DNA of 64,000 nt from Cruorifilaria tuberocauda. Taxonomy: Eukaryota > Nematoda > Chromadorea > Rhabditida > Onchocercidae. Both the position numbers and the translations under genes were made by a program. This document shows positions 26,835 through 40,142 of this stretch, in pieces. The notes beneath the pieces were generated by a model, which was not told the origin of the DNA, made no database searches, and was given only the letters and a program-made list of their open reading frames with translations. Every line of letters starts with the position of its first letter. Position 1 is the stretch's first letter. The DNA lies in assembly GCA_013365365.1 (NCBI GenBank), contig JABVXU010000239.1:18411-82410 (forward strand), written 5' to 3'.

Positions 26835-28499
26835 AACTTTTCTATATACATGGATATTATTATTGCTGCATGTGCAATAGACCCCGATTTTTTGGAATGA
26901 AAATGAAATACTTTTCTTCAAATGATGTGGGAATTGCACCTGACTTTTTTTGCTTTCTTTACGTTATCTTGTGAAAGTATCTTTTTTTCCTTAAAATTAT
27001 GCTTCAGTTGTTTTCTTTTTCCCCGGTAGCGGATTTCATTTTTCTCAATATTTTTGTTGCTAATTTTTACCAAGAAACATGAAGTATTCATTTCAAGATG
27101 ATAGTTGGTAACTTGCAGTTTTTGTTATTAATCTCTGTTTTTTGCATTAAAACTTTATACTGAACTTACATTGATAAACAAAAAAAAATATATATAGCCG
27201 TTAACTTTCATTTTTGAAAATAATGAATTGTTTTGGCTATGTGTAATGTATCAGACAGCACTGTTGAAAATGTAGTAAGCTTTTTATGTTTTTTTCATTC
27301 ACTGATAAATGATATCGCCTATGGCAAAAAGCTGCATATTTGTGGATAAGAATTTTGATTCACTTGTCTCTTTATGAGATTTCTGATAGCTACGGAACAG
27401 ATAAAGCAAAGAATTTTTTTCCTTTAAACCTGGCGCGGATAAATGTGTACTTCAGCAAAGAGTTAAAATATTGTTTGGTCATGAATATATTTCGATAAAT
27501 TATTTTCTTGCTGTGAGGTCTTACTTTTTTCTTAGTTCTGAAAGAAAAGTTTTTAAATGCAGTTTCTTCAGTTGGACAAATAAAGCATTGTGATTTCCAC
27601 TATAATAAATTATATTTCTTTTGATGTCTTTACTTTTGTTTCATATTGAGTCTTTTTGAAAGTTTATTTCGAATTACCATCTATTTTGATAAGAAATTGG
27701 TATTTGTTGTGTATTATGCTGATAGTTCCAAATAAATGGAATTTCGTTTTTCAAAGTTTCCATAGTATTTGTTCAAAGTGAGGCACATCATCGTGAATGC
27801 ATGTATTGCTTGCCTATATAATGAGTCCTGCTCTCGAGTAGTCCACTTACAACTAGTGACGTTTCTCTTTGTGTCTCATTGGCATGTAAAGTTTATGGCA
27901 TAGAATTTAAGTGTGGTAAAATCCTTCCTCAAGCTGAATTATTTTTCACTGAATGGCGAAATGAATCAATTATTTTTGCCGAGTTCTTCTGGAAGTTTTT
28001 CCAAAAAAAGTCGAGGTACGGATTCATTCATGGAATCCCTAAAGTTGTAAACACTTATTCTGTAATGTACTTTAGTCAGCATAATTCTTCCCATATTCAA
28101 ACTAGTGTCTTTTACTGCACTGAATACTTTTGCAATTCACTGGCGGTTCGCATGTAGGTGATAATTCCTTAAAGCATTCCAGATTATTTATCATGCGATT
28201 AAGAAGATTTTGTCCGACATTAAAAATCTTTTTCTATGATGTTTTATTTTTTTATTTGATTTTCTATTATAATTTTTGGCATTAATGTTTACATAATTAA
28301 AAAAAGCCTTATGTCTTCTATTTTCCTTTAAAAAAGTCCTAACTTTTCCTGTTCTATTTTGCATGAATGTTCAAACGAAATATTGACATCGGGTAGTGGT
28401 GAGTTAAATTAGTCAGGTAATTAGTGAAGTAATAGCAGTGATATGCATGAATCATGGTTCATTTTGTTCTTTGCTGTGCTGTTTATTTCACTTGTGTAG
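26835..28499. other. RAD23 3' region and spacer before COA7
   Basis: It contains the probable RAD23 3' UTR. A 92-codon plus-strand frame (27879-28157) follows a TATA-like element (about 27815-27822), but it has no recognised homology and no clear splice links. I do not call it a gene. T-rich tracts are common. Confidence 0.5.
27579..27584 (+). terminator. Probable RAD23 poly(A) signal
   Basis: AATAAA about 745 bases after the RAD23 stop, followed by a T-rich stretch. It is the first canonical hexamer I noticed on this strand after the gene. Confidence 0.45.
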
Positions 28500-31283
28500 A
28501 TGTTTGAGGAAGGTGCAAGTAAAGAAGATTTCGAAAGAGAACAAGCAGAACGTCGAGAATATGTGAAAAATATTGGTGTCGAATATAGATTTGGATGCTA
28601 TGAGGTTCTATATACTCCATTTTGTAGATTAAAATAATACTAACATTAATTAACTAAGTGATTGAATAAATATATCACAACGCACTGTTAGACGGTTAAA
28701 TTATCTGACGACGGGAAATGTTTGCAATTTCTCATTCTAAATTTCCAAAAATCTATAAATTTTTTCTGTTTATATATTTTCAGGAAAAGCGACCTGAAAT
28801 ATGTCAGTTGTTGGGGGAATACATGGAAGCAATTGAACAAAATTTCAAAGCGTCATATAATATATTTAAAACGAATTGTGAAGAAAAGGGATTTCCGAGA
28901 AGTTGTTTTAGATATGCAATGTATCTTCTAGCCGGAAAAGGTTAGCATTCATTAAATTGGTCCCCAATGCATCATTAAGGCAACAAATAAATTAGAATGC
29001 GACTTCTAGTTGCTAAAGGGTGGAGAAGAAAGGCTGAACAAAATTCATGGTAATAATGAATGTATATCAAAATTTAGCAAATTTACTGTAATATCCAAAC
29101 TGTATAATGTTTCTTATAAATTTATTCCTCTCTTATAATAATTCATTAGCTTAGCAGTGTTGATGAGCATGAATTACATAAGTTAATATAATTTATAATT
29201 AAAATGAAGTGTTGTTTCGCTGAATATTCAAAAACTTATCGCATGTTCATCTTTTTATCGATTGTGTACAAATAACCTTGAATGTATGACTAATGATATA
29301 ATATGACTGTTGCATATATTCAGACATGTATTTTAACAGTAACTATTCTAGATTGTTTTAATTTGACAAGAAAATTTTAAAGCTATCATATCTTTTGAAA
29401 ATGAGTGTAAAGTTGACCATTTTGATTTTTATTTCAATTATTTTTTATTAGAAATCAGTCTAATCTTATTACTTCGTGAAAAAAATTCATTGATAAGACT
29501 GCTATGGCACCATTGTCTAAATATTTAATATACAGTCTTTATTAGTGAATATCGCTATCAAGTAATTCGCAGAAATCTTTTTAATCTCCAAAATACAAAT
29601 TAAAATTCAATATTTCATCTTTTTATTCGCTGTTAAATTTGTTACCAACAAGTCAAATACTTTATTTCAGTAGCAGTTAGTCTTAGTGTGTTTAGCTTGC
29701 TTCAGAATGTAAACGCAATCTAAAAAAGATGATTGAACCGTTGGAGAAATCATGTAAAGCTAATATGGCAGAAGGGTGTCGTTTTTTATCACTAGTTCAT
29801 TGGAATGGTGAAGAAGATAGAAAGCCGAATTCTGAGCTGGCCGAAAAGTATATGAAAAAGTAACCTTTCAACTATTTTCGCTTTGAAATTAATCCTCAGT
29901 TATAGGTATGAGCTTTGTGAAAACTTTACAACTGATGATTTGGATAGGATAGAGCCATAAAAACACGTAAGTGACATGATATTATTATTCTTTTTTCTAA
30001 TAAAGCATATTTTGTGAAATATCTCATTTGCAGTGTCACAGTTTAGTTTTAGCTTAATCTCATTTTTTATTCATTACTGTGACAAGTGGCAAATATTTTA
30101 GAGCATGTGAGTTAGAAGATGCGGAAGCATGTTGGTTGTTAAGTACTTGGTATATTGGACACGATGCTAAATTTGTTACATTGGGTGCAACGAAGGCCGT
30201 AAGTTCTGTATTTCAGCTTTATTTTTTGACAAGGATTCTGTATCAGAATTATTATGACTTCATGTCGTCTGCGGAAAGGGATTTAATATAAGAAAGTTAT
30301 GTAAGCTATATGACTTATGGCTTTTCTTTGATGGTTTTAGAACTGATTTTTTTATCAGTTTATGTGATGATGGAATTCAGTTGCGGTAATTTTTACGTAA
30401 ATCGAATATATTGAGTTAAAGTTCAATCAATAAAGGTAGTTTTAGAACTTAAGAATGAGTATAATTTTATGAGAAGAACAAGGAGCAAAAGTTTGTTTAG
30501 GAAATAAGGACGAGAATTAAGGAGGACTGGATTAATGGATTTTTAATTCTTCAGTCATGTGCTCTGTAATATTACCGCGATATTAAATAATATTTTTCAT
30601 CAATATGCAAATTAACTTCAATTATATTTAAGATTGTTAGATTTCAGAAGATGTTGATATGTTTCGCGTAAAATAGATGGACTTGCTGTTATTATCAACT
30701 TGTTTCTAGTTGCTATAAATTTGATTTAACATTAGTAACATTCAGAAGTAATCTATTAATTACTAATATTACTGACAGACACAAAGTGTAGATAATTGTA
30801 AACGCTGATTTTGCAAATCTATCTGTCATTCCAGAAACATGGTTCGCACCTTGGTGAACTTCCGCGAAATATTGATTTGGCCATCAAATATGGTATCCGT
30901 GCGTGTGATTTTGGTTGCTTTCAATCCTGCGGAAATGTTTCCAGGTTAGTTTTTTACTACTGGCTTTCCAATAACAGATCGAATGATTTCAGTATCTCAT
31001 ATGGGCATCATATTCTAGTCAGCTATTTAAGACTATTAGTAAACAATTAATTTTAATTTTTTTATCGCTACTTGCAGCTTTCAAAATCGTCCTCTTTTTT
31101 GAACTTTCAGAATTGTATATTGACGAATGCCGAAATTATTAAGTTAGTTTCTTTTGCTGCAGGTTGTATAGCCTAGGTGAAGGAATCGAGCCTGATCCAG
31201 TTAAAGCAAAGTTATACTTGAATAAAGCAAAAGAAGCTTACAAACATGCTGTGTCAGGTGATAAAGTAGATTTCACTGGTTAA
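28500..31283 (+). CDS. COA7: COA7, Sel1-repeat cytochrome c oxidase assembly factor
   Basis: Intermembrane-space Sel1-repeat protein needed for complex IV assembly. Six exons (28500-28604, 28784-28940, 29706-29859, 30102-30198, 30835-30944, 31163-31283) give 247 residues, against 231 in human COA7. The order of matching segments follows the human protein: [18 protein letters not shown], then [18 protein letters not shown], the Cys-bearing repeats [15 protein letters not shown] and [19 protein letters not shown], and the final [14 protein letters not shown] repeat. The paired cysteines, one pair per repeat and roughly nine to eleven residues apart, are those that form disulphides in this family. 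The ATG directly abuts a TTGTGTAG acceptor, consistent with trans-splicing. No N-terminal presequence is seen, as expected for MIA40-type import. The pseudo-exon at about 29905-29958 was excluded because it ends in a stop. Confidence 0.93.
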
Positions 31284-31433
31284 CTTCCAGTGGTTTCATT
31301 GATCTTAGTTTAATGTTAGGTATTTTCTGGTAGTTTGATTGATTTCGATATGTCATTTTTCATTTGCATTTTTTAAGTCCACTTCAATTCTTAGCAAGAT
31401 ACTCAATTTAAAGTTGGAGTGTTATGCGGATAT

Positions 31434-31439
31434 AATAAA
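31434..31439 (+). terminator. Probable COA7 poly(A) signal
   Basis: AATAAA about 150 bases after the COA7 stop codon, the first such hexamer downstream. Confidence 0.55.
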
Positions 31440-34400
31440 AATTGTATTCAATGAATATCTTTTTCTCTTTAATTAAATGTCAATAACTGTATTATTAATG
31501 TCGCTGAAAAAGCAAGAAAAGAAGAGTGATGAAAACATTTATTCTGGATTTAATATTCTAAGCTAAATGTATGCTTGTGGTTTTCAAGCTTTGTCTCGAA
31601 AATCCTTTGTTCTTCAATTTAAAATTATACGCATTTAATTGGTCATGATCCGCCCTCCTCAAGAATAAAGAAAGTCCCAAGCTCTGAAGCATTGTAAGGG
31701 ATTTATTTCAATGAGGGTGGTTGCTTAACGAAAGGGTAAAACGATTACTCTATCACCTTGTCTGACTGAATATCACCTTTAATGCTCGTCTGGATATTGT
31801 TGAAATTTTAATATGTTAACGTCGTGTTGTTATATGCTATGAAATCTAAAGTAATAAAGGTTTAATTACCCAAGTTTGAGGTACACTCAAAGTGTAGCAG
31901 CAAGCACATCTGCCTGACATAAAGGCTAGCAGTTTGCTTACTTACGAATAGAAAGAAAGACTGTCACGTCAACGAAGATCGTCGACAATAACAGGAAAGA
32001 AAGAACACTCTCGTCTAGAAAGGAACAACCTAAATCTTGTCACGGTTACAGAAAATCGTTGACAAATGTAGTGGATTAAATAAAACTGAATAATTAAAGT
32101 TAATGACTGAAATAAAAAAGACAGGTCAATGATCTCTCCTTTATTGTTAGAACCAGTTAAACGGTTGAACTCATATGGGAGAACGTCCCGAAGAAACACA
32201 ACCATGCAGGAATATAATTCATGCAAAACTCAAGGAACAACGGCATGATCATCAGAAATGAATTCAGCTTACAATAGGTAGCTTTAGCTAATCTCAAAAA
32301 AACATCGAATCTTTTGAAGCCTTTAATTAAGCACTAAATTTTTTTCACAAAATAGATAATTAAAGATCTTGTACTTTTGATACTTTTATTAAAGAAATCG
32401 TTAATCAAAATACTTCTCTGAAACTTTTTTGCCCAATTTTTTCCAGTGAATTTTTATATATCTGAATATGATAAGTTTAATTCATATACAAAATCATTAA
32501 TTCTAGAACTAACTCAACTGTTATTATCTTTATCAAATATCTTTTCTTTTATCTTAATAAGATATATCACTATGCTTTGTCTACTATTTTAATTTACATT
32601 AATTTATTTAACTTAACGAGAATTATGATTAAAGAACGAAAGAAGGATACATAACGAAAATTTACATTGTTTGCCGTCAATTTTATCGATCTAATTAAAT
32701 TAAGTAATTCTTTGTTAGCTGCTAATTTTCTCTACGATTTTTTCACCATCTGTTCACATACAAATTGAATAATTGTTTATCATAAAAAATATTTATTCAA
32801 TGGCTTAATTCGAAAGAACGTAATCTGATGCAACTGGAAGAAGACACTCTTATTATTTACACTTCTTGAAATCTCTACCTCAAGAATCTATACGGTTCTG
32901 AATCACCATCTTATCAGATCATACTAATTATTTCCTTATAACTGTATTATAATATAAGAAAAAATAAACCTTGTCATTAAATGATAAAACCTTCGCTACT
33001 ATTCTACTATACCTAACTGAAGTTTAAAATAAAAGATAAAACAAGCATTCACAACAATTACCTTCATTTATCTTGAACCGTTCTCTCAAAAGCTGTAGCA
33101 AATATATCGGTAGTGATTGCTTTATCAATCAAATTGAACTGTTTTGAATTTTTGCTTGTTTTTTAATTATAATTCTCGTTACTGTTTAAAGATAAGTTTC
33201 TTTTATCGATCATGGATCATCATTCGAATTTCACGAAGATATTTTGTGGGAAAACTTATCGCTAAGCAAAATCTTTTGTAAGTGATAATATGAGCTATCT
33301 TTTTGATTTTTGATCTCTGAATCTTACTATTATTTTGGAAAACTGTGGGGAAAATTATTCAATTATATCTCAAAGAAAGTAAAATGCTTTTTATTGATAA
33401 TTATCATATCTAAGGCATTTTGATGATAGCAATAGGTGATTTACGAGTAATCATTAATAAGTTGAGAAATTCTAATTAGATATTTTGATCAATGACTCAC
33501 TAATGCTATTTTGCTTCTTAAAAACCTAAAATTAATCACACTTTTAATTTAATATAAAGTATTCGCCTAATATTTTCAGGTTATCAACTTCAGTTTAAAT
33601 CATTATGTTATTAGTAGCCTTGAGGTCAAGAAAAATTTTGCTATTTTCTTAGCTGAAATAATTATAGCTTAAGTTGATAAAAGCATAGCTTTTATCATAT
33701 TTAAAATAATAGTTAAAAAATCAAAGAATTTTTCTGAAATGGTTCAGTTTGAATTATCAAAATGCACTTTCGGCGTTTTGGATTTCTGGTTTTTAGGATT
33801 TTTTTGTTTACAAAGCATAAATGGACATGAAAAACGCATCATAAAGCTCAAGTTGTGAAATGGATCAGATAAATTGAATGATTAAAAAGAGCATTAGCTT
33901 ATAATTTAAGCTGAAAAAAAGAAAAAAGTATTCACCATTGTACTCGTGAATCATTTCATTCGTTTAAAAAAGAGGATTATTTGAATAAGGCCTATTTAAA
34001 AACGATCCTTTTTATTTGCTTTCTCGAAAATTTCAAATAATCCATTTTTCAAATACGACAATGCTATTGGCCTTCAATTAAACATTTCCCGTTATCATTC
34101 GTTCTTGAATTGAATAATTTCCGCTTACTCTTTGCCCTTTCAAACTGTACAGCCTTTTTCAACCAATTAATTTAAACAGTTTAAACAATAAACATGTAAT
34201 TCTACTTTCTATGCTGTAATCTTCCTATAAAACTGACATTGCTATTAATATAATTACACAAAAAATATTTTTGTACAATTATAAGAAATAGAGAAAAATT
34301 CCTCTTTCTGGATAACTTTTACTTGATAAACCTTTACTTTCACTACGTGCTGCTCCAAAATCTATGAAGAAAATGTGAAATTTTCAAAATAACATTTCAT

Positions 34401-34896
34401 AATTTGATAACTTTTACTTCTTACTCATTACATTCAGAAAAAAAATGGCGAAAAATTTTTCTTTTTAAATTAAATTTAAAATAATTTATGTGCTTTAACT
34501 TCCGTGATTTCCTATCACTTTAGCTCTACTAAATTTATTCTTTCAAATAGTCTATCTGAGAAAGGTAAGCGATAATAAAATTTCTAATTACAATTATAAA
34601 AAGCTTAATTCGATTTTGAACTATAAGCCATGAATGGCATGGTTCTTTTTAAATCCTCAAAACTGAATTAAAAAAAAATGACCACAATTTCAGACATTTT
34701 CCAAAAATTTGATATTTCTTAATAATAACATAGAAGCGTAAAAGAACTAACTTAACTTTGAAAAATAAAAGATATCATTTTTCGTTTTGAATTAGTTTGA
34801 AGTTTCTATAACTTTTATGAAGTGACACTTCTCAACTATCAATTATCGTTAAAAGTCTTTAAAACTATGCTTGTAATTTCAACTTCAAAGCGATAA

Positions 34897-34912
34897 ATAT
34901 ATATATATATAT
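34897..34912. repeat. (AT)8 microsatellite
   Basis: Eight perfect AT units followed by a poly-A run, in intergenic DNA. Confidence 0.9.
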
Positions 34913-37357
34913 GAAAAAAAAAACCATATCATGCATAGCTCATAAAGTTCAAAATCGAATTAAGTTTTTAAAGTTACAATTAGAGGTTTTTATTATCAGC
35001 TTCATGGAGAGCTTGTTTGATTTCATTTTTTACATATAATTAATGCCACTCTAACTCTCCATGTCTCGTAAATTAATTTGATGCACAACTCAATGTAAAA
35101 GTAATAATTCAGAGTTTTGATATAATCTTCAACTATGCTGTTAATTTCTAGAATTTTTAAAGTTTGAATAATGTTAATAACGATAATTAAAGAAAAATCG
35201 TATTTATTGAAGGCTATTCGTAAACTGTTTACTTTTTTTTTTAATATCTATTTTCTTTATTTTTAACTTTTACTTAATTTCAAGTAATGCAATTTGAATA
35301 AATATATTCGTTTCAAACATCTTTCTATTTATCACTTGTTTTTCAAAATTCTTAAGAACCTTCGCATTTTCTATTGGCTTATAAATTATGGCTTTCTGTT
35401 AAGCAAATTCTAATAAACAACCGTCTTAATCTATGTATTGGGCATATTCATGATAAACAATCGTCTTAGTCGTCCATGTATCGAAGCAATTTCTGATAAA
35501 TAACCTTCTTAATCACCGTAAAATAGCAACAATAAAATTCAAGTGATACAATGCTTCATTTCTTATAGCTTTTCCTCAATAAGCTCATTCATTTATTCCT
35601 TTTACTCTTTTTTATCTGAAAAAAAATTTTTTCATTTTATTTAGTTTAAATTATTAATTTCCTTTTTTCTCAGTATTATGAAAATCAAATTAGTTTAATT
35701 ATTATTAATGCAATAATATTGCAACTCTTCATCTCGCAAATTATTCGTTATAAAACTAACTTGATCAATGATTCATTGAATTCTCAATAAATTACTCAAT
35801 GAATCAAGTTTATTTATTCAAATTAATCCATCGAGAAACTGTGCTGAAAGAATAACGTTAATGTGCTTTTTACGTATTTTCCGTACGTAAAAGCTAAATT
35901 ACGTATTTTCCTGTTCTTTTCTCTGTTCAACGAAGTTATGAGTTTCAAAAGAAAAATTGCATGTACAGTTAAATTAAAATTGAAATGGGAAAGAAACTTC
36001 AATTAATTATACGAATAACATCATTTGGCAAGTAAATTTGGCAGTTTATCCTCAGAAAATTGATTACGATAGGATCATTGATAATTCTTATATTTAATTA
36101 ATCTCTTAGTGATAAAACAATTTCGATATTCCATTCTATTATAATTGTCATAAGCTATCATTTACAATCAGTTTGATAATTGATCGTTACTACATGAAAT
36201 ATTTCATTATTCAAATTATTTAAAATTTTTTTCTCTTCTAACAACAGTTGCCATTATGCAATGTTGCTCCAATGATTAATTTTAATCTTTTTAATGACAA
36301 TCAATGATTGTTACTTTCAGAGAAACAGAACCAACTTTTTTTGCTTCTTATCAGTATAAGCTCAAAAAATCACTCAAGAGTTTCTTTCAAATTCAATTAC
36401 TTTTATTCGTTTAATAATTTACTATCATTTTCATTCAGTTCATTAAGCATTCACCAATGCTTCCTTTTTAAAGTGACTCTTTTAAATCAAGAGCACTTAT
36501 TATTTTAGAATTTATTCTTTTAGCTTGTGATCTTATTCATGATAAATCATATATTCATATTTCATTTCTTTTTGTAACTAAATTTATTTCTTTCATACGA
36601 TCTCATTTGTAACAAAAAAAATTCCTTTTAGCAGAATAAAGCATCAGGTCATTCGTTTCTTGAAGCGAAATTTCATTTTTTTTTAATTTCAACTTTTTAA
36701 ACGAAAAAACGGAAAACTTTAGGATCATTTTTGTACAGAATAATATCGTAAAAAAGCAAATGATATTTTCTTTTTTTTTCTTGAAAAAAATCATGATTTT
36801 AATGTATGATAAAAAAATTGCTTCATAAATTAACAGAAGAATGATTGATAATTTTTATTTGATCATTGAAGTGAAAATTTTTCAATAATGAAATGCACAA
36901 AAAATATTTTAAATGATAAATTAAATATCAAATTAAACAGGCATATTTTGTTAATAATTTATTGTTCAGTTTATGACGCATTACTTGAGCTTGTTTGGAT
37001 ACAATTTTCAACTACAAATTTGAAATTCATATTGGATAACATGTCAATATCCAATGAGGTAATCAATATATTAGTTATCAAAATTTATCAGTAGTTATTA
37101 TTTGAATCATCAGTGTTTCACAGTTTGGAAGAATTTCGCTTGATGATGATTTTCAAATATAACGTTTCACTGTTACTGACAAAAATTATAGTCAATTTCC
37201 TTCTCGTAAATCTGAAACAGTCATTCTCGCTGTTTGTTAGTTAACGTGACGGATAGAAACGCCTTACGCCTGATATTGATAGTTGAATTCTTCAGATTGA
37301 TTTCATTCATTTCCTTTTAATTAGACAAACGCGACCTTTTTTCATTATTCTTCAGGG

Positions 37358-37474
37358 AACTCAGTTACGCCTTAGCCAGAAGAGGTCAATTGATTCTTGT
37401 CTTCCAAATCAAAAGGGCCAAAAAAGATCATGAGGCATTTAGTACGAGAAGCCAATGCTAATAAAGAAGAGCTA
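37358..37474 (+). pseudogene. Possible relic exon of a short-chain dehydrogenase
   Basis: After a good acceptor (TTCTTCAG) one frame reads ELSYALARRGQLILV, which resembles the segment of short-chain dehydrogenases that follows the glycine-rich cofactor loop. The frame continues for about 39 codons and stops, with no donor or neighbouring exons found. It may be a decayed fragment or chance. The match is one short motif recognised by eye. Confidence 0.25.
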
Positions 37475-37607
37475 GATTATCAATTTTATCTATTGTACAA
37501 AATGACCGATAAACCAATGGTGAATAAGGGAATAGCTAAATTATCAGTAAATCAGTAAAAAATCGGTAAAAATAGATAAAAAATCAGTTAAAAAACTAAT
37601 ATTATCA

Positions 37608-37856
37608 GTGATATTCATTATATCGCTGATAGCATTCCTTAACTTTCCTGTAGCAGGCAATCAGTATCAAGCAAAGATTATTAATCAGTTGAGATATGAT
37701 CAAAGCGTTGCGCAATCACTTGATAGATATAAAAAATTAAGTGCCAATTATTCCTCTGGTAAAACTTTTCATTGCAAGAAACTGTATTTAGCAAAATCTG
37801 TGATTACCTATCTGGCTATAATTGATGAAATTAATTGCAGCCAAGAATCAACTTGA
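37608..37856 (+). CDS. Hypothetical 82-residue ORF with signal-peptide-like start
   Basis: The frame opens with ATG and a hydrophobic run ending in VAG, like a cleavable signal peptide, followed by a polar Gln/Lys/Tyr-rich segment with two cysteines. Codons end mostly in A/T, as in the real genes here. A TGTAGCAG acceptor lies inside the frame (about 37646-37653), so the downstream part could instead be an exon of another gene. No family is recognised. Confidence 0.25.
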   Translation: MIFIISLIAFLNFPVAGNQYQAKIINQLRYDQSVAQSLDRYKKLSANYSSGKTFHCKKLYLAKSVITYLAIIDEINCSQEST

Positions 37857-38087
37857 CATATATATACAACGAGTCAATTTGATATATTAACCAGTGATCA
37901 TGTGATAACACATCGGTGTTAAAAATAAAAGGTACTTGATGTAAGAGATTAATACTGAACTAAGATGTAGTAAAGCATGCACTCTCATTTCATCGATAGA
38001 ATTTCTGCAAGAGATAAGGTGCTATGATTACATGAAAATATGTTATTATAGAATTTCTTGGTTTTCCTGTTCCAAACAGAAGAGCAA

Positions 38088-40142
38088 ATGCTATTGGAAA
38101 TCAATTATATTTTACGTAGGTATAGATACTTCGTTATGGGTCCAATGCTTATAGTGTTCAACATTCCCGTCTTTTTTATTGTGATCATGCTTACAGCACT
38201 CAGGTTAACGATTTATATCAGAAAGATATCATGAAAAAAGCGTTAATTAACGATTTCATCAGATAATTTCAAAGAATAAAAAATAAGCAACTTAAATTAG
38301 GAAGATGGAAAATCACTTTTAAAAAAGCACATGAAAATGGTATTTCAGAGAGACATATACAGTTATTGCTACTGTATTCCTCAACAATGGATTTACCGGA
38401 ATCGGTGTAATATTACTGGGGATGAAACGAATAATCAATTTTAGTGGTGAAAAATTAATAAGTCATCGCGAATGCGCGCTAACTGTTTATTAATTTTTCC
38501 GGAATTTCCTTATCTGATCAGATTTCTGTTAATTAAATCAAAATATTGAAAATGCACTAAAGTTTAAAGGGAAATACGCCTGTAAAAATGAATCTTAGAT
38601 AATTTCAGGTACTCATTCTTCCTCTAGCAGGATTTATTCTGAGTGGAATAAGTTTGTTGATGAATAGTGCGGAAAGATGCTTGTTGTAGCATTTCCAATG
38701 TATTATTATACGAATAATTTATTCATTAATTGCTGCACAGTATTTGATTACTTTCATTGCGTAATTTGTATCGTAATTGAGAGTTTAATAGAATCACCTC
38801 GTTATATATCTAGTTATGCATGTAAGTAATAATAATTAAATTTATTACTTTAAACGTACAGTTTAAATAGTACAGTTTACGTATAGTTTATTTCTAATTG
38901 TTAGCATAGTTACCGTAGTTAAGTTCTTTTCAGGTGAAATTCTTTATCTGAAAAAATAACTTTTTCAGACAACAAATCGTATATGCGCCTAATTTTTATA
39001 AAGCAGTACTAATAATGGCCAGCATTGTTTATTCTTATGATCATTGTTGTCGTCATCTTGAAAAAGTATGGTTTGGAAAATTTATTACAGTAATTCGTTA
39101 ATGATTAAATTTAAATTCTATCGACATTCTACAACAGGAATATATAAAGCTAACTAATTATGAAACTGTCAAGTGATACTAGAAATTGAAAGTAATCCTA
39201 GCATTAACTGACATGAACAGATAAACAAAATCAAACATAGTATGAACAAGCATACAGCGACACAAAAGGAATATATCCGTTCTAATCAATTATTATTTTT
39301 TCACCTGCTTTACATTGCATAAAAATTTCTGTAATATTAAATTTAAATTGAAATCAAATTTTAATCATATAAATTTTACTCTTAGGAAATTTGGTGAACA
39401 CTTCCTTTCACATAATTCGCATTATTGCGACTTATCACATTTTCTCAAGAATCAGAAGCGATACACTCACAGGGCGATAACATCTTGCTCCCTTACATTT
39501 CGTAAGTTTCTAGCCTTCATTCGTCGTCAAATATTACTCTTAGTTTGCAGTGAACTTCTAAGATACTAATATCGCCTGATGAGGCAAGAATGATACTTGC
39601 GTTGTTTCATTTGGATTACTTATATTTATTCTTCAGTTTTCGCAGATTCTACAAGACAGTTATGATGAAGGCAAAGTTTTTTTTTTCAATAAAAGCGAAA
39701 TAATGCTATTCCTCAACATTTTATGATACACTTTGTGAGTTTCTACAGTCAAATTTCTGGGACAATTTTTAGCAAGGCCAAGTTTTTTTCAATAATAACA
39801 ATAAAATAATAGTATTTCTCGAATCTTAAAGATATGTTTTTCTACTTCTTAAATACTCAGATGACTAAACGCCTACGGTAAACACCGTACCTGAATCTTT
39901 TAGTTTACAGTTCTTACTGTGGCACCAGCAACTGTGGAATATATTTACATGACGAATTCTTTTGCAGAATCACAGATCATCGTAATACGCTGCGTATATT
40001 TACGCTTACTGAATTCCTTCAAATGGTGACAATATTTTTGTACCGTCAAAAAGAAATGCGATATGCTGCAATTCAATGCTTTAAATCCCTATTTTGTAAA
40101 CAAAACAACATGTCCAACCGATCGTTGATTTTGAATGAATAA
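38088..40142 (+). pseudogene. Chemoreceptor-like 7TM GPCR pseudogene
   Basis: A degraded paralogue of the intact receptor at 42618-44540, with the same exon order: 38088-38203, 38349-38484, about 38609-38825, a damaged fourth exon near 38971-39067, 39386-39501, and a last exon from about 39912 to 40142. Exons 1, 2 and 5 are still open and have the sizes seen in the other copies. Exon 3 has lost one base near 38675-38686, so the ER-bearing helix 3 region runs into a TAG at 38687-38689. It has further losses in the YYY-THNIR segment and near 38761. Exon 4 carries stops and deletions. The last exon has a one-base loss at about 40020 that creates a TGA, although the C-terminal tail motif stays readable in the shifted frame. 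The insertion before the last exon is longer than in the intact gene. Confidence 0.85.

Larger units (their letters stand above)
31284..38087. other. Intergenic region between COA7 and the receptor pseudogene
   Basis: Mostly very AT-rich, with poly-A/T runs and an (AT)8 repeat at 34897-34912. A slightly less AT-rich patch lies at 31.87-32.06 kb. Near the right end are a short-chain-dehydrogenase-like fragment (37358-37474) and an 82-codon frame with a hydrophobic start (37608-37856), listed separately. No other gene is supported. Confidence 0.55.

Noticed and set aside
27879..28157. 92-codon plus frame after a TATA-like element
   Set aside because: No homology, no splice links and ordinary composition; it could be chance in the RAD23-COA7 spacer.
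29905..29958. Extra COA7 exon ([17 protein letters not shown])
   Set aside because: It has an acceptor but ends in an in-frame stop, and skipping it gives the family-consistent [13 protein letters not shown] junction.
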